Assembly: GCF_014137975.1 (NCBI RefSeq)
Contig: NZ_JACGWZ010000008.1
Span: 62,001 to 126,000 of the forward strand
Length of the DNA: 64,000 nt
Origin: Halosaccharopolyspora lacisalsi
GTDB lineage: Bacteria > Actinomycetota > Actinomycetes > Mycobacteriales > Pseudonocardiaceae
Direction of reading: 5' to 3'
Shown here: in pieces, positions 9,747-18,475 of the stretch
Numbering within the stretch: the first letter of the stretch is position 1
Layout of the letters: each line of letters opens with the position of its first letter
The notes under the pieces: model-generated
What the model saw: the letters and a program-made list of their open reading frames with translations, nothing else
Database searches by the model: none
What the model was told of the DNA's origin: nothing
Made by a program: the position numbers and the translations under genes

Positions 9747-10517
9747 TCACGGGAGGCGGTGCGCCAGGAAGTCCCGGAAGGTGACCGCACCGTCCGCGTG
9801 CTCGGGCGCGAGGTGACCACCTTCGGCGAAAGCGCGGAAGGTCCTGCCCGGCAGGCGGAACGGCAACGCACGGCGCCGCACGCCGCTCGCCCGCTGGTAC
9901 AGCACCAGCAGCTCGGCGAAGGTGTGGACCAGGGGTCCGCCCAGGTCCGGCACCCGCCCGGCCGGATCGCCGAGCGCGAGCCGGGCCAGGCGCTCGGCCA
10001 CCTCGGTGACCTCGACCGGCTGATCGTCGACACCGCTGGGCACCGGGACCAGCGGCAACCGTGACAGCCCCCGCATGACCCCGAGCACGAGGTCGTGGAA
10101 CTGGGTCGCGCGCAGGATCGTGACACCGAGGTCGGAGTTCTCCAGCAACTGCTCCACCTCGTACTTGGTGCGGTAGTACGGGAAGGGCACCCGGTCCACG
10201 CCCACGATCGAGATGTAGACCAGGTGCGACACCCCGGCGTCACGCGCCGCCGCGATCAGGTTCCGCGCCGCATCGACGTCACCGCCGAGCGGGTCGCTGG
10301 CGCAGTGGACGACAGTGGACACCCCCTCCAGCGCCCCGCCCAGCACACCGTCCGAGCCGGCCGGTTCGGCCAGATCGGCCCGCACCCAGTCGACGTCCTC
10401 CGAGGGAGGTTGTTCGCGCCGGCTGAGCGCACGAACGTCGGCGCCCCCGGCGAGCAGCTGCTGCAGCACGGGACGTCCCAGCGTGCCCGTCGCTCCCGTG
10501 ACCAGAACCGGCCCCAT
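9747..10517 (-). CDS. NmrA/SDR-type NAD(P)-binding protein
   Basis: This 256-residue protein has an N-terminal Rossmann fold with VTGATGTLG at residues 5-13, an atypical short-chain dehydrogenase (NmrA-like) layout, and YYRTKYEVEQLL near residue 119 in place of the classical Tyr-x-x-x-Lys pair (Tyr and Lys are four apart here, so catalysis is possible). Relatives act as NAD(P)H sensors or as quinone/isoflavone reductase-like enzymes. It is a single gene, convergent with leuA and divergent from the M24 peptidase gene. Function beyond NAD(P) binding is not predictable. Confidence 0.85.
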   Translation of the reverse strand: MGPVLVTGATGTLGRPVLQQLLAGGADVRALSRREQPPSEDVDWVRADLAEPAGSDGVLGGALEGVSTVVHCASDPLGGDVDAARNLIAAARDAGVSHLVYISIVGVDRVPFPYYRTKYEVEQLLENSDLGVTILRATQFHDLVLGVMRGLSRLPLVPVPSGVDDQPVEVTEVAERLARLALGDPAGRVPDLGGPLVHTFAELLVLYQRASGVRRRALPFRLPGRTFRAFAEGGHLAPEHADGAVTFRDFLAHRLP

Positions 10518-10612
10518 GTCGCCTCCCGTCCACGAATCCCGGGTGCGATATTCCCCGCTCGGGAGGGGATGTGCGACCCGGAGACGATGGGCACGCGGTT
10601 TCGGTCAAGTTG

Positions 10613-10629
10613 TTGACAATCGGATTGTC
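10613..10629 (+). promoter_or_regulatory. Promoter -35 box overlapping a palindromic operator
   Basis: GACAATC-G-GATTGTC (10615-10629) is a perfect 7-bp inverted repeat whose left arm overlaps a consensus TTGACA (10613-10618). The start of the M24 peptidase lies only 19 bases later, so the transcript may be leaderless or have a very short leader. The arrangement suggests repression of the three-gene cassette by a dimeric regulator, perhaps GntR-like, that is not encoded nearby. Confidence 0.5.
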
Positions 10630-10647
10630 GATGACCATCTTGTGGGC

Positions 10648-11841
10648 ATGGCCGCGCCGGGTGTTGCCCCCACCACAGGAACCGAACCCGTCACCCCCTT
10701 CACCGAGAACGAGTTCGACGCCCGGCGTGCCGCGGTACGCGCCCGGATGACCCAGCGCGGCTTGGACGCGCTGCTCGTGGTCAGCCCGGAGAACGTCTAC
10801 TACCTGCTCGGGCTGAACTACCAGGGCTACTTCGCCTTCACGCTGCTCGTGCTGCCTCTCGACGGGCCACCTCGATTGCTGACCCGCGAGGTGGAGCGGC
10901 CCACGGTCACCGCCCAGGTCTCCGGGGTCGAGCACGTCACCTTCTCCGACGGAACGGACCCGGTCGACGCGGCGGTGGACACCATCACCCGCTGCACCGG
11001 CCCCGGACAGGCCCTCGGCGTCGAGCGGACCGCGATGTTCTTCCCGCTCGGGGTGTGGGACGGAGTCCGCGAGACCCTGGACGACCGGAAGTTCGACGAC
11101 GGGTCCGGAGTGGTCGAGCAGGTCCGGGCGATCAAGTCCGCGGCCGAGATCGAGCTGATCCGCCGCTCGGCACGCATCTCGGACAAGGCGATGCGCGCGG
11201 GCGTCGACGCCGCCGGCCCCGACGTCAGCGAGCGGGAAGTGGCCGCGCACGTCTACCACAAGATGATCTCCGCGGGCAGCGAGGACCCCGGCTTCGCCCC
11301 GCTCATTCGCAGCGATGACGCTCTCGATCAGGAGCACGTCACGTGGCGGGACCGCAGGCTCGGCACCGGGGAGCGGCTGTTCCTGGAACTGTCCGCATCG
11401 GTCAACCGCTACCACGCACCGCTGTCCCGGCTGGTGCACGTCGACCGGACTCCCCCCGGCATCGCGGCTTCCGCGGACATGGCCGCCGAGGGCCTGTGGA
11501 CGGTCCTCGACGCGCTGCGACCGGGGGTCACGGCCGGTTCGGTCTACGCCGCGTGGCAACGGGTCATCGACACCGGTCTGGGGCATTCCGAGTACCAGCG
11601 CCATCACTGCGGATACATGGTCGGCATCGGTTTCCCGCCGAGCTGGGTCGGCGGCAGCGCGGTGGTCGGGCTGCGCCGGGACAGCGACCTGGTGATCCGC
11701 CCCGGGATGGTCTTCCACGTGCTGTCCTGGATCTTCGGCCAGCCGACGCCGGACTACCTCGTCTCGGACACGGTGCTGGTCACCGAGTCCGGCGGCGAAC
11801 TGCTCACGCGCACCTCGCGCGAACCCACCGAAGTCCGCTGA
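10648..11841 (+). CDS. M24-family peptidase-fold hydrolase (ectoine hydrolase/creatinase-like)
   Basis: This 397-residue protein has a creatinase-type N-terminal domain (ARMTQRGLDALLVVSPENVYYLLG) and a C-terminal pita-bread domain. The metal ligands of true M24 aminopeptidases are not kept. The Asp pair is replaced in LELSASVNRYHAPLSR, and the HE-x-P and EPG segments read GYMVGIGFPPSW and MVFHVLSWIFG. This pattern is that of metal-independent relatives such as creatinase and ectoine hydrolase DoeA, so it more likely opens a cyclic or amide substrate than cleaves peptides. It is the first gene of a three-gene cassette, 36 bases before the enolase-superfamily gene. Confidence 0.83.
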   Translation: MAAPGVAPTTGTEPVTPFTENEFDARRAAVRARMTQRGLDALLVVSPENVYYLLGLNYQGYFAFTLLVLPLDGPPRLLTREVERPTVTAQVSGVEHVTFSDGTDPVDAAVDTITRCTGPGQALGVERTAMFFPLGVWDGVRETLDDRKFDDGSGVVEQVRAIKSAAEIELIRRSARISDKAMRAGVDAAGPDVSEREVAAHVYHKMISAGSEDPGFAPLIRSDDALDQEHVTWRDRRLGTGERLFLELSASVNRYHAPLSRLVHVDRTPPGIAASADMAAEGLWTVLDALRPGVTAGSVYAAWQRVIDTGLGHSEYQRHHCGYMVGIGFPPSWVGGSAVVGLRRDSDLVIRPGMVFHVLSWIFGQPTPDYLVSDTVLVTESGGELLTRTSREPTEVR

Positions 11842-11877
11842 ACGACCCCCGTCACCCCCTCCCCGAAGGGAACCCCC

Positions 11878-13053
11878 TTGCGCATCACCGGTATCCGCAG
11901 CACTCCCGTGGCCGTTCCGTTCCACACCGAGGAAGCGTGGGCCTACGGCTCGCGCAGCGGCATGATCAGCGTGCTGATCGAGGTCGACACCGACGAGGGC
12001 GTCGTCGGCCTCGGCGAGGCTCCCGCCTACCCCTCGGTCGAGGTCGTCTCGGCGGTGCTGCGCACCATCGAGCCCCTCGTCCTCGGCGAGGACCCCTTCC
12101 GCACCGAACGCATCGCCAAGCTCATCGACGTCGTCGGCACCTGGCACCACGTCAAGGCCACCAGTCCCGCCATGGGCGCGGTGGACATGGCCTGCTGGGA
12201 CATCCTCGGCAAGTCGTGCGGGCAGCCGTTGGTCAACCTCTTCGGCGGCCGGATGCGCGACGAGGTCGAGTACGTGCACTACCTGCCGCGCGGCTCGGCC
12301 GAGTGGATGGGGCGACGTGCCGCGAAGGCCGCCGCCGAGGGAGCCGCCAGCTTCTACCTCAAGGTCGGCTCCGACGACCTGACCGACGACGTGGCCAGGG
12401 TCGCCGCGATCCGCGAGGGCATCGGGGCGGACGCGGCGCTGCGAGTGGACGCCAACGAGGCGTGGTCGGTCGCCGCCGCCCTGCGCGCGCTGAGCGCGCT
12501 GGAACCCTACGGCATCGAGTTCGCCGAGCAGCCGGTCTCCGGGCGCAACCTCCCGGACATGGCGCGGCTGCGGGCTCGGACGAGCGTCCCGCTGCTGGCC
12601 AACGAGGCGTCCTGGACGCGCTACGACCAGCTCGACGTCATCCGCGAGGGTGCGGCCGACGCGGTCTCGGTGGACAACATGATGGACGGCGGGCTGATGA
12701 ACATGAAGCGGGCGGCGGGCATCTGCGAGGCCGCGGGCCTGCCCGTGGTCAAGCACAGCCTCGGCGAGCTCGGGGTGGCCACCTACGCCGGGGCGCACAT
12801 GATGGCCGCCACACCCGGCTTCACCTACGCCAACCAGGCCTACGGCGCCCTGCTGGACGACGACGTCGTCGAGGGCGGCGGTCTGCCCTACGCCGGCGGG
12901 CGGCTGCGGGTGCCGGACCGTCCCGGCATCGGCGTCGAGCTGGACCGCGACCGGGTGGCCCGCTACGCCGAGCTCTACACCAGATCCGGTCGGGAGTTCG
13001 TCTTCGACGACCCCGCCTCCCGCAGCGCGACCCCGGAGCTGCCCAAGCGCTGA
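11878..13053 (+). CDS. Mandelate racemase/muconate-lactonizing enzyme-family protein
   Basis: This 391-residue enolase-superfamily enzyme has a capping domain (about 1-125) and a barrel. The barrel contains GAVDMACWDILGK, FYLKVGSDD, LRVDANEAW (metal Asp), FAEQPV (metal Glu), LANEA (metal Glu), SVDNMMDGG and VKHSLGELG. The last two suggest an Asp-His dyad as in mandelate racemase. In the usual K-x-K motif only the second Lys is present (YLK). Such enzymes abstract the alpha-proton of a carboxylate in racemisation or dehydration. It starts with TTG seven bases after AAGGG. The substrate is unknown; the neighbours suggest a catabolic role. Confidence 0.88.
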   Translation: MRITGIRSTPVAVPFHTEEAWAYGSRSGMISVLIEVDTDEGVVGLGEAPAYPSVEVVSAVLRTIEPLVLGEDPFRTERIAKLIDVVGTWHHVKATSPAMGAVDMACWDILGKSCGQPLVNLFGGRMRDEVEYVHYLPRGSAEWMGRRAAKAAAEGAASFYLKVGSDDLTDDVARVAAIREGIGADAALRVDANEAWSVAAALRALSALEPYGIEFAEQPVSGRNLPDMARLRARTSVPLLANEASWTRYDQLDVIREGAADAVSVDNMMDGGLMNMKRAAGICEAAGLPVVKHSLGELGVATYAGAHMMAATPGFTYANQAYGALLDDDVVEGGGLPYAGGRLRVPDRPGIGVELDRDRVARYAELYTRSGREFVFDDPASRSATPELPKR

Positions 13054-13155
13054 GGCGCCACGCGGATACACCCGTTCGAACGACGTGGCTTGATGTCTCG
13101 AAGGCCGCGGGGGTTGAGTGAGGCGCGTCACCCGACACGCCTAAGCGAGGCAGCA

Positions 13156-14820
13156 GTGGCCCTGCACGATGACGATCTCAGCTTCGACCCCCGCGACCCC
13201 TACTTCCCGGTGCCCGGCGGTGCCGCTCACGGCGGGGTGCGCTGGGCGATCCAGGTGTTCACCACCACCAACGGCTACGGTCTCGACGCGGCGAGCGCGC
13301 GGCCGGAGGCGCGGGGCGACCAGGTGCACCTGCGCTGCGACCGCTACGCCAGCTTCGGCCAGCAGCGCACCTTCGCCGTCGGGGAGGTCGACGTCCGGGT
13401 GACGCGCTCGGGGGACGTCCTGGAGTGGGCGATCACCGTCGCTCACGACGAACCGGTCAAGTCGGTCAAGCTGCTGCTCGTCGGGCTCGACCCGGCGGTG
13501 TGGCGCGCGGGATGGTGGGCGCCCAACACCGGTCGCGACATCACCCTCGGCGTCGACGGCCACCGGTTCCAGCTCGACTATCCCGGCCCGACCTGGGCCA
13601 CCCCCTGGGTGGCCGCCGGGGACGACGCCGGAGCAGTGACGCTGAGCATTCGCGATCCCCTGGTGCGCAAGCACATCCTGCACGTCAGCCGGCCCCCGTA
13701 CGCCGACGAACCGATCACCGAGCTGCTGCACGTGCCCGCGGCCACCTCGCGCTCCACCTCCTGCCGGATCCCGCCGATCCGACTGCGTCGGAACGCCTCG
13801 CCCGCCACGATCGACGACGACCTCGACGCGCACATGTCCTTCGTGGAGCGGACCCACCGCCTCGTGCCCTGGCGGTCGCGCACCGACAAGCCGGACTGGC
13901 TGGACGACATCGCACTCGTGGTCACGATGCACGGCCAGCACTGGACCGGCTACGTGTTCAACACCTTCAGCGAGATGGCCGAGACGCTGCGGTTCGTCTC
14001 CCGCCACATCGACCCGCGCCGGGTACTGGCCTACCTGCCCGGATGGGAGGGCCGCTACTACTTCTCCTATCCGGACTACCGGCCGGGCGCGGACCTCGGC
14101 GGCAGGGCGGGCTTCGAGGAGCTGGTGGCCACGGCCGCCGAGCTCGGGGTGCGGCTGATGCCGATGTTCGGCGGCAACGGGGTGAACGTGAAGCAGTACC
14201 CCCGCTGGGAGCAGGCGGCGATCCACAACCGCACGAACCGCTACGTCGAGCTGCTCAACCGGCCGGACTGGGACGGCGACCGCATCGGCGAGGGCAACCA
14301 GGTGTTCCTCAACCCCGGCGAGCCGGGATTCCGCGAGCACCTGATCGAGTCGATCTCGTGGATGATCCGGGAGTTCGGGGTCGAGGCGGCGTTCCTGGAC
14401 ACCATCGGCTACTGGTTCAACGACCCGCGCTACGACCTGCTCGAGGGGTACCGGCAGCTCGCCGCCGAGCTGCGGCGACGGCACTCCCGGCTGGTACTCG
14501 CCTCGGAGGGGTGGTGGGACGCGCTGTCGGGGATCTTCCCGCTGAGCCAGCAGTGGCTCGGCGTCTCCCGTGAGCTGCGGAAACCACGGGTGCTGACCCG
14601 CTATGCCCGAACCACGAGCCACCTCGCCGAGGGCACTCCCGGCCCCGGTAGCACGGGGGTGCACGAGCAGGGTTACCGGCCGCGTCCACCGCTGGTGGAC
14701 CACGCGGGCCACATCCCGATACTCAGCTTCGCCGACAACACCCTGCGCGACCACTCCGAGGAGGCCGTCGCCATCATTCGCTGGGCGCGCGACCACGCCG
14801 CAGCGGTGTCCGCCGGCTGA
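13156..14820 (+). CDS. Barrel glycoside-hydrolase-like protein of unknown specificity
   Basis: This 554-residue protein is likely cytoplasmic, as I see no signal peptide. A beta-rich N-terminal domain covers about residues 1-230 (GWWAPNTGRDITLGVDG). An (alpha/beta)8-barrel-like region follows, with AYLPGWEGRYYFSYPDYRP, RLMPMFGGNGVN, EAAFLDTIGYWFND and ASEGWWDALSG. The Asp in FLDTIGYWF and the Glu in ASEGWW sit at strand ends where retaining glycosidases carry nucleophile and acid/base. I cannot assign a CAZy family. The GTG start was chosen for the conserved-looking LHDDDLSFDPRDPYF opening; an ATG at 13090 is possible. It is the last gene of the cassette with the M24-like and enolase-superfamily genes. 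Confidence 0.65.
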   Translation: MALHDDDLSFDPRDPYFPVPGGAAHGGVRWAIQVFTTTNGYGLDAASARPEARGDQVHLRCDRYASFGQQRTFAVGEVDVRVTRSGDVLEWAITVAHDEPVKSVKLLLVGLDPAVWRAGWWAPNTGRDITLGVDGHRFQLDYPGPTWATPWVAAGDDAGAVTLSIRDPLVRKHILHVSRPPYADEPITELLHVPAATSRSTSCRIPPIRLRRNASPATIDDDLDAHMSFVERTHRLVPWRSRTDKPDWLDDIALVVTMHGQHWTGYVFNTFSEMAETLRFVSRHIDPRRVLAYLPGWEGRYYFSYPDYRPGADLGGRAGFEELVATAAELGVRLMPMFGGNGVNVKQYPRWEQAAIHNRTNRYVELLNRPDWDGDRIGEGNQVFLNPGEPGFREHLIESISWMIREFGVEAAFLDTIGYWFNDPRYDLLEGYRQLAAELRRRHSRLVLASEGWWDALSGIFPLSQQWLGVSRELRKPRVLTRYARTTSHLAEGTPGPGSTGVHEQGYRPRPPLVDHAGHIPILSFADNTLRDHSEEAVAIIRWARDHAAAVSAG

Positions 14821-14872
14821 GGTCCGTCCGGTCGGCCGTGTGGCGGGGCCGTCGATGTCGGGCGAGCGCTAC

Positions 14873-15100
14873 TCAGCAGCCTCCCCCGCCTCCACCTCCG
14901 CAGCCTCCGCCGCCGCCGCCGCCGGCGCCGCCACCGTCGCCACCACCACCGCCGCCGCCGACGCCGCCGACGCCGCCGGAGCCGTGGGAGCCGCTACGCC
15001 CCTTCGACTTCGTGCCGGATTTCCCCAGAGCGGACATGACGGGAGCGAAGAAAAAAAACATTAAGGTCACCACGTAGAGGAACACCATCAGGGTTACCAT
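14873..15100 (-). CDS. Small membrane protein with Gly-rich, Cys-ending tail
   Basis: This 75-residue protein consists of one membrane helix (about 3-24, VTLMVFLYVVTLMFFFFAPV), a short basic linker (KSGTKSKGRSG) and about 40 residues of almost pure glycine, with a Cys eight residues from the end and a Cys as the last residue. GGAGG lies nine bases before the ATG, which supports translation; GTG codons at 15103 and 15106 are alternatives too close to it. No family is recognised. Similar Gly-rich, Cys-dotted C-termini occur in actinobacterial membrane proteins. The opposite strand reads as a proline repeat and is not a gene. Confidence 0.55.
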   Translation of the reverse strand: MVTLMVFLYVVTLMFFFFAPVMSALGKSGTKSKGRSGSHGSGGVGGVGGGGGGGDGGGAGGGGGGGCGGGGGGGC

Positions 15101-15192
15101 CACCACGCACCTCCGGTAATTCGGTGACAGGACCGAACGTTACCGGGAAAAGCAGCCGCATGGACCGGCTTTCGAAAAAGCGGGAGTTCCCG

Positions 15193-15233
15193 AAAAAACG
15201 GTGCACCCCGCCCGGCCGGGACGGGGTGCACCG
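15193..15233 (-). terminator. Rho-independent terminator after recR
   Basis: Read on the minus strand, a perfect 12-bp stem (CGGTGCACCCCG and its complement, 15222-15233 with 15199-15210) is followed directly by six T residues (15193-15198 in plus coordinates). This is the most canonical intrinsic terminator in the window. Confidence 0.85.
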
Positions 15234-15257
15234 CCGCGTGGTGGTTCCACCCGGCCG

Positions 15258-15854
15258 TCAGGCCGTGCGGCGACCGGACAACGCGCGCCCGAGGGTCATC
15301 TCGTCGGCGAACTCCAGGTCCCCGCCCATCGGCAGGCCCGAGGCCAACCGCGTCACGCTCAGCCCCGGGAAGTCCTGCAGCAACCGCACCAGGTAGGTCG
15401 CGGTGGCCTCGCCCTCGGTGTTCGGGTCGGTGGCGATGATCACCTCGGTGACCTCGTCGGTGCCGATCCTGTTCACCAGCTCCCGCACCCGCAGCTGGTC
15501 CGGCCCCACTCCCGACAACGGGTCCAGGGCACCGCCGAGCACGTGGTACCGGCCGCGGAACTCACGGGTGCGCTCGATGGCGAGCACGTCCTTGGGTTCC
15601 TCGACCACGCACACCAGCTTCGGTTCACGGCGGGAGTCCAGACAGATGCGGCACCGCTGCTGCTCGGAGACGTTGCCGCAGACGTCGCAGAAGACCACGC
15701 CCTCCTTGACGCTCTGCAACGCGTCCTGCAACCGGGTCACGTCCTCGGTCTCGGCCGCCAGCAGGTGGAAGGCGATGCGCTGCGCGCTTTTGGGACCGAC
15801 TCCCGGCAGTCGGCCGAGCTCGTCGATCAGGTCCTGAACAGGCCCTTCGTACAC
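15258..15854 (-). CDS. recR: Recombination mediator protein RecR
   Basis: This 198-residue protein, together with RecO, loads RecA on SSB-coated gapped DNA. The N-terminal helix-hairpin-helix [19 protein letters not shown] is followed by a four-cysteine zinc module ([16 protein letters not shown], about 55-70), then a Toprim domain with [13 protein letters not shown], and the C-terminal Walker-like [15 protein letters not shown]. The GTG start gives the conserved N-terminus [14 protein letters not shown]. It lies 13 bases after the ybaB stop, the standard ybaB-recR pair. Confidence 0.97.
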   Translation of the reverse strand: MYEGPVQDLIDELGRLPGVGPKSAQRIAFHLLAAETEDVTRLQDALQSVKEGVVFCDVCGNVSEQQRCRICLDSRREPKLVCVVEEPKDVLAIERTREFRGRYHVLGGALDPLSGVGPDQLRVRELVNRIGTDEVTEVIIATDPNTEGEATATYLVRLLQDFPGLSVTRLASGLPMGGDLEFADEMTLGRALSGRRTA

Positions 15855-15867
15855 GCCTAACCGCCCG

Positions 15868-16227
15868 TCACATGCCCGGCAGGCCGAGGCCGCCCATGTC
15901 CGGACCACCCTGACCGCCGAGGGCGCTGGTCACCGGCCCCATCTTCTCGGCCTGCAGCTCCTGCGCGGCGCGGTTGGCGTCGCGGACCGCGGCGACCACC
16001 ATGTCCGCCAGCGTCTCGGTGTCCTCGGGATCGACGGCCTTCGGGTCGATCGAGACGGACTGCAACTCACCCGAGCCGGTCACCTTCGCGGTCACCAGGC
16101 CGCCACCGGAACTGCCGTCCACCTCGGTGTTGGCGAGCTCCTGCTGGGCCGTCATGAGCTGCTGCTGCATGTCCTGAGCCTGCTTCATGATCTCTTGCAT
16201 GTTCGGCTGTCCATCCGGCTGTCCCAT
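15868..16227 (-). CDS. ybaB: YbaB/EbfC nucleoid-associated protein
   Basis: This 119-residue DNA-binding protein is of the YbaB/EbfC family, a dimeric nucleoid-associated protein that travels with recR and dnaX. The core helix [22 protein letters not shown] is followed by [25 protein letters not shown] and [19 protein letters not shown] Gly/Met-rich tail ([13 protein letters not shown]) ends the protein. The ATG has GGAGGAG four to seven bases upstream; an in-frame ATG 27 codons earlier lacks family support. Confidence 0.95.
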   Translation of the reverse strand: MGQPDGQPNMQEIMKQAQDMQQQLMTAQQELANTEVDGSSGGGLVTAKVTGSGELQSVSIDPKAVDPEDTETLADMVVAAVRDANRAAQELQAEKMGPVTSALGGQGGPDMGGLGLPGM

Positions 16228-16489
16228 GGCTCCTCCGTACTGCTCTGGCTCGGCTCGCTGCACGGGACGATCGCCCCGGAGCACCTGCTGAGATCGGTAC
16301 TGACACACCTACTCGGTACTGGCCTCCAGCGTAATCGGCGATTCGACACGACGTGGCGATCCCCGCGCCTCACCCGTCGGTGTGGACCCGGACGATCGTG
16401 ACGAACCGCACCGACCGCACCGGCGAATACCAAGCGTGACTAGACACTGCCGCTGTCACCGACACGGGTGACCATGACAAGCTGATCAC

Positions 16490-18313
16490 ATGGCGTTGGA
16501 CATCGTGCGGTTGCTGGAACTCACCGGCTGGCGGGCCTTCGACGTGGACGACTCCGGGCGCGTCCTGGCCGGTTCGGACGAGTCGGGGTCGATCCAGCTC
16601 GTCGAGATCGAGCCGGACGGCACCACGACGCCGGTGACCGCACTGCCCGGCGCCGTCACCGGCCGCTACCTCCCCGGCGAGCGCACCGCCGTCGTGCAGC
16701 ACGACACCGACGGTGATGAGCGCGGCCAGCTGTCCCTGCTGCGGCTGGACTCACGGACCGACCCGGCAGCCCTGGAGGAACTGACTCCGCTGGTCCACGA
16801 CCCCGAGCACGTGCACCGGATCCTGGACGTGCTGCCCGAGCGGATCGTCTACGCCACCAACCGCCGCAACGGCGTCGACTTCGACGTGATCCTGCGCAGC
16901 GCGCACACCGGTCAGGAACAGGTCCTCTACGACCGGGGCGGGCTGGCACTGGAGGCGGCGGTCTCCCCGGACAGCCACTACGTCGTGGTCACCGTTCCCG
17001 GGCAGCAGCCGTTGTCCGACCACGTCATCCTGGTCAACACGCTGCCCGCCACCGAGGACGAACACGTCGTCGCGCTGACCACGGCCACCGAGCACAGCCG
17101 TTACCACCAGATCTCCTGGCTGCCCGACGACTCGGGCCTGATCGTCACGACGAACGCGGACCGGGATCACACGGGCATCGCACGTATCGATCCGCACACC
17201 CGCGAGCGGGAGTGGCTGGTGACCTCCGAGGAGCACGACCTCGGTGGCTGGCTCTCCCCCGACGGCTCGACGCTGCTGGTGCGGACCAACATCGACGGTG
17301 CGGCACACCTGACCCTGCACGACGCCGGCACCGGGCAGCAGCTCCGCCGGGTGGACCTGCCCGCCGGAGGCTGGTGCACCTTCCCGCTGCCCGCACCGGT
17401 GTGGTCACCGGACTCCCACCACATCGCCCTGTCGTTCAGCTCTCCCACCGCACCGGGAGACGCGCTGCTGGTCACGGCGGCCACCGGTGAGGTTCGGTCG
17501 CTCACCGACTCGGCCGCCGCCATGAGGGGCGAGACGCTGGCCGAACCCGCTCCCCGCCGCGTACCGACGCCGGACGGCGAACGGGTGCCCTGCTTCGTCT
17601 ACTCGCCCACCGCACCGAGGCCCGAACTCGACGGTTCGGCGGTGCTCGTCGTCCACGGCGGCCCGGAGAGTCAGTCGGTGCGCTCGTTCAGCCCCATCGT
17701 GCAGGCGCTCGCCGCGGCGGGGCACACCGTGGTGGTGCCGAACGTGCGCGGGTCGACCGGTTACGGCAAACGCTGGTACTCGGCCGATGACGCCCGCAAA
17801 CGGCTGGACGCGGTCGCCGACCTGGCCGCCGTGCACGACTGGCTGCCCACGGTCGGGGTGGATTCCCGACGGGTCGCCCTGTGGGGTGGCTCGTACGGCG
17901 GGTACATGGTGCTGGCCGGGCTGGCGTTCCAGCCGCGCCGCTGGGCGGCCGGGGTGGACATCGTCGGGATCTCCTCGCTGAGCACGTTCCTGGCCAACAC
18001 CGCCGGCTACCGGCGTGCGCACCGCGAGCGCGAGTACGGGTCCCTGAGCGACGACTCCGACTTCCTGCGCGAGGCGTCCCCGCTGTCGAGGGTGGAGGAG
18101 ATCGCCGCGCCGCTGTTCGTGATCCACGGCGCCAACGACCCCCGGGTACCGTTGTCGGAGGCCGAGCAGGTGGCCGAGGCCGTGCGGGCCAAGGACATCG
18201 AGTGCGAGCTGGTCGTCTACCCCGACGAAGGCCACGGGGTGGCCAAGCGCGCCAACCGGCTCGACGCCTATCCCCGCGCCACGGCGTTCCTCGCCCGACA
18301 CCTCGCCCGGTAG
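16490..18313 (+). CDS. S9 (prolyl oligopeptidase-family) serine peptidase
   Basis: This 607-residue protein has an N-terminal beta-propeller-like region (about 1-370) and a C-terminal alpha/beta-hydrolase domain. The catalytic triad can be read as Ser in WGGSYGGYM (about residue 467), Asp in HGANDPRVP (about 547) and His in DEGHGV (about 581). No signal peptide is seen, so it acts inside the cell on short peptides, like acylaminoacyl-peptidases or oligopeptidases of the S9C group. It is transcribed away from ybaB-recR and ends convergent with dnaX. Confidence 0.93.
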   Translation: MALDIVRLLELTGWRAFDVDDSGRVLAGSDESGSIQLVEIEPDGTTTPVTALPGAVTGRYLPGERTAVVQHDTDGDERGQLSLLRLDSRTDPAALEELTPLVHDPEHVHRILDVLPERIVYATNRRNGVDFDVILRSAHTGQEQVLYDRGGLALEAAVSPDSHYVVVTVPGQQPLSDHVILVNTLPATEDEHVVALTTATEHSRYHQISWLPDDSGLIVTTNADRDHTGIARIDPHTREREWLVTSEEHDLGGWLSPDGSTLLVRTNIDGAAHLTLHDAGTGQQLRRVDLPAGGWCTFPLPAPVWSPDSHHIALSFSSPTAPGDALLVTAATGEVRSLTDSAAAMRGETLAEPAPRRVPTPDGERVPCFVYSPTAPRPELDGSAVLVVHGGPESQSVRSFSPIVQALAAAGHTVVVPNVRGSTGYGKRWYSADDARKRLDAVADLAAVHDWLPTVGVDSRRVALWGGSYGGYMVLAGLAFQPRRWAAGVDIVGISSLSTFLANTAGYRRAHREREYGSLSDDSDFLREASPLSRVEEIAAPLFVIHGANDPRVPLSEAEQVAEAVRAKDIECELVVYPDEGHGVAKRANRLDAYPRATAFLARHLAR

Positions 18314-18403
18314 GTGCACTGCGGGGGCGCCGCGGGTGTGCTGCCCGGATCCGGAGAGACCGGAGCCCGTCCCACCCGGCGCCCCGTCCGCACCGAGGGT
18401 TTT

Positions 18404-18425
18404 CCCGGTTTCGCGCGAAACCGGG
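18404..18425. repeat. 22-bp perfect palindrome, copy 1
   Basis: The palindrome has arms CCCGGTTTCGC and its complement, and is followed by TAACCACCA. The identical 22-mer plus this nine-base tail recurs at 33908, and the 16-base core recurs at 49202. Here it sits between the convergent ends of the S9 peptidase and dnaX. Confidence 0.85.
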
Positions 18426-18475
18426 TAACCACCACGTGCGCCGGGGGGCAGTTATGCGGCTCCGGGGGCCCGACG

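Noticed and set aside
14873-15077. Proline-repeat frame on the plus strand (PPPPPPQPPPPPPP...)
   Set aside because: It is the complement of the Gly-rich tail of the minus-strand gene; only the minus strand has a ribosome-binding site and a membrane helix.
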